Below are positions 5,564-5,750 of a stretch of 5,750 bases of DNA, piece after piece. This DNA is from Clostridia bacterium (GTDB lineage Bacteria > Bacillota > Clostridia > Oscillospirales > CAG-272), in contig JAGDBW010000156.1 in NCBI GenBank assembly GCA_017958845.1, forward strand, positions 1 through 5,750, given 5' to 3'. The translations under genes and the position numbers were made by a program. A model generated the notes under the pieces. The model worked only from the letters and a program-made list of their open reading frames with translations. It was not told the origin of the DNA and did not search any database. Numbering within the stretch: position 1 is the first letter of the stretch; every line of letters starts with the position of its first letter.

Positions 5564-5750
5564 GCGTCGTGTCCCAGCGTTCTCCGCGCTCATGGATGCA
5601 CGCGCCCAGTCCGCGCAGTTTCTGCGGCAGACGCTCATAGCCGCGTTCGACGGTCGCCACGTCCAGGATCACCGACGTTCCCCGCGCACCCAGCGCGCTG
5701 AGCAGCGAGGCCGCGCCCGCGCGCAGATCCGGCGCTTCCAGCACCGCCCC
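5547..5750 (-). CDS. murA: UDP-N-acetylglucosamine 1-carboxyvinyltransferase, C-terminal fragment (5' end outside window)
   Basis: MurA transfers enolpyruvate from PEP to UDP-GlcNAc, the first committed step of peptidoglycan precursor synthesis in the cytoplasm. Only the last 67 residues are in the window; the frame continues past the right edge, so the internal GTG at 5744 is not the start. The fragment holds two family hallmarks: APDLRAGA (5735-5712), with the Asp-Leu-Arg of the substrate site, and RGYE (5645-5634), preceded by Glu where Asp is commoner (VERGYE rather than IDRGYE). The following KLRGLGACI also matches the family end. The tail ERGERWDTTQKAPD is not distinctive. Firmicutes often have two paralogues (MurA and MurZ), and the fragment cannot say which this is. 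A weak leftward hairpin followed by a T-rich stretch lies at about 5509-5484; no clear leftward terminator was found. Confidence 0.88.
   Translation of the reverse strand, partial: GAVLEAPDLRAGAASLLSALGARGTSVILDVATVERGYERLPQKLRGLGACIHERGERWDTTQKAPD

Overview
The window is GC-rich DNA, apparently from a low-G+C-lineage relative that has become GC-rich: most likely a Clostridia/Oscillospiraceae-type Firmicute. This placement is an inference. It rests on an endonuclease-type MutL, a tRNA-guanine transglycosylase with clostridial-style N-terminal wording (NVGTSAAIKGAVST), strong GGAGG ribosome binding sites, a PhoB-type regulator with Firmicute-like wHTH motifs, a Firmicute-type small four-helix membrane protein, and a Firmicute surface-protein module (VGGVAVTTEN...GDGTASYDPTT). 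No rRNA, tRNA, CRISPR array, insertion sequence or phage gene was seen.

Layout. Bases 1-940 (+) are the 3' part of mutL (mismatch repair). A 141-bp gap leads to tgt at 1082-2230 (+; queuosine tRNA modification). Only 24 bp later comes 2255-3904 (+), a 549-residue predicted exported beta-helix-like protein held in the membrane by a C-terminal helix. It is very probably co-transcribed with tgt, and its function is unknown. A bidirectional A/T-flanked terminator (3975-4010) separates this rightward block from a leftward gene at 4037-4726 (-), a complete OmpR/PhoB-family response regulator. That regulator has a perfect consensus sigma-A promoter (TTGACA, 17-bp spacer, TATAAT) and no sensor kinase beside it. 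Divergent to it, 4945-5373 (+) encodes a 142-residue protein with four membrane helices, like TIGR04086-family proteins. A rightward terminator (5533-5563) follows. The last 204 bases (5547-5750, -) are the 3' end of a murA-type enolpyruvyl transferase gene.

How it fits together. The genes belong to separate cell processes (DNA repair, tRNA modification, cell envelope, signalling, peptidoglycan precursor synthesis). The points deserving attention are the uncharacterised anchored beta-helix protein behind tgt, the self-contained orphan response regulator with its ideal promoter, and the variant gene order around tgt and the TIGR04086-like gene, where the usual clostridial neighbours (yajC, the SCIFF peptide and its radical SAM maturase) are not present.
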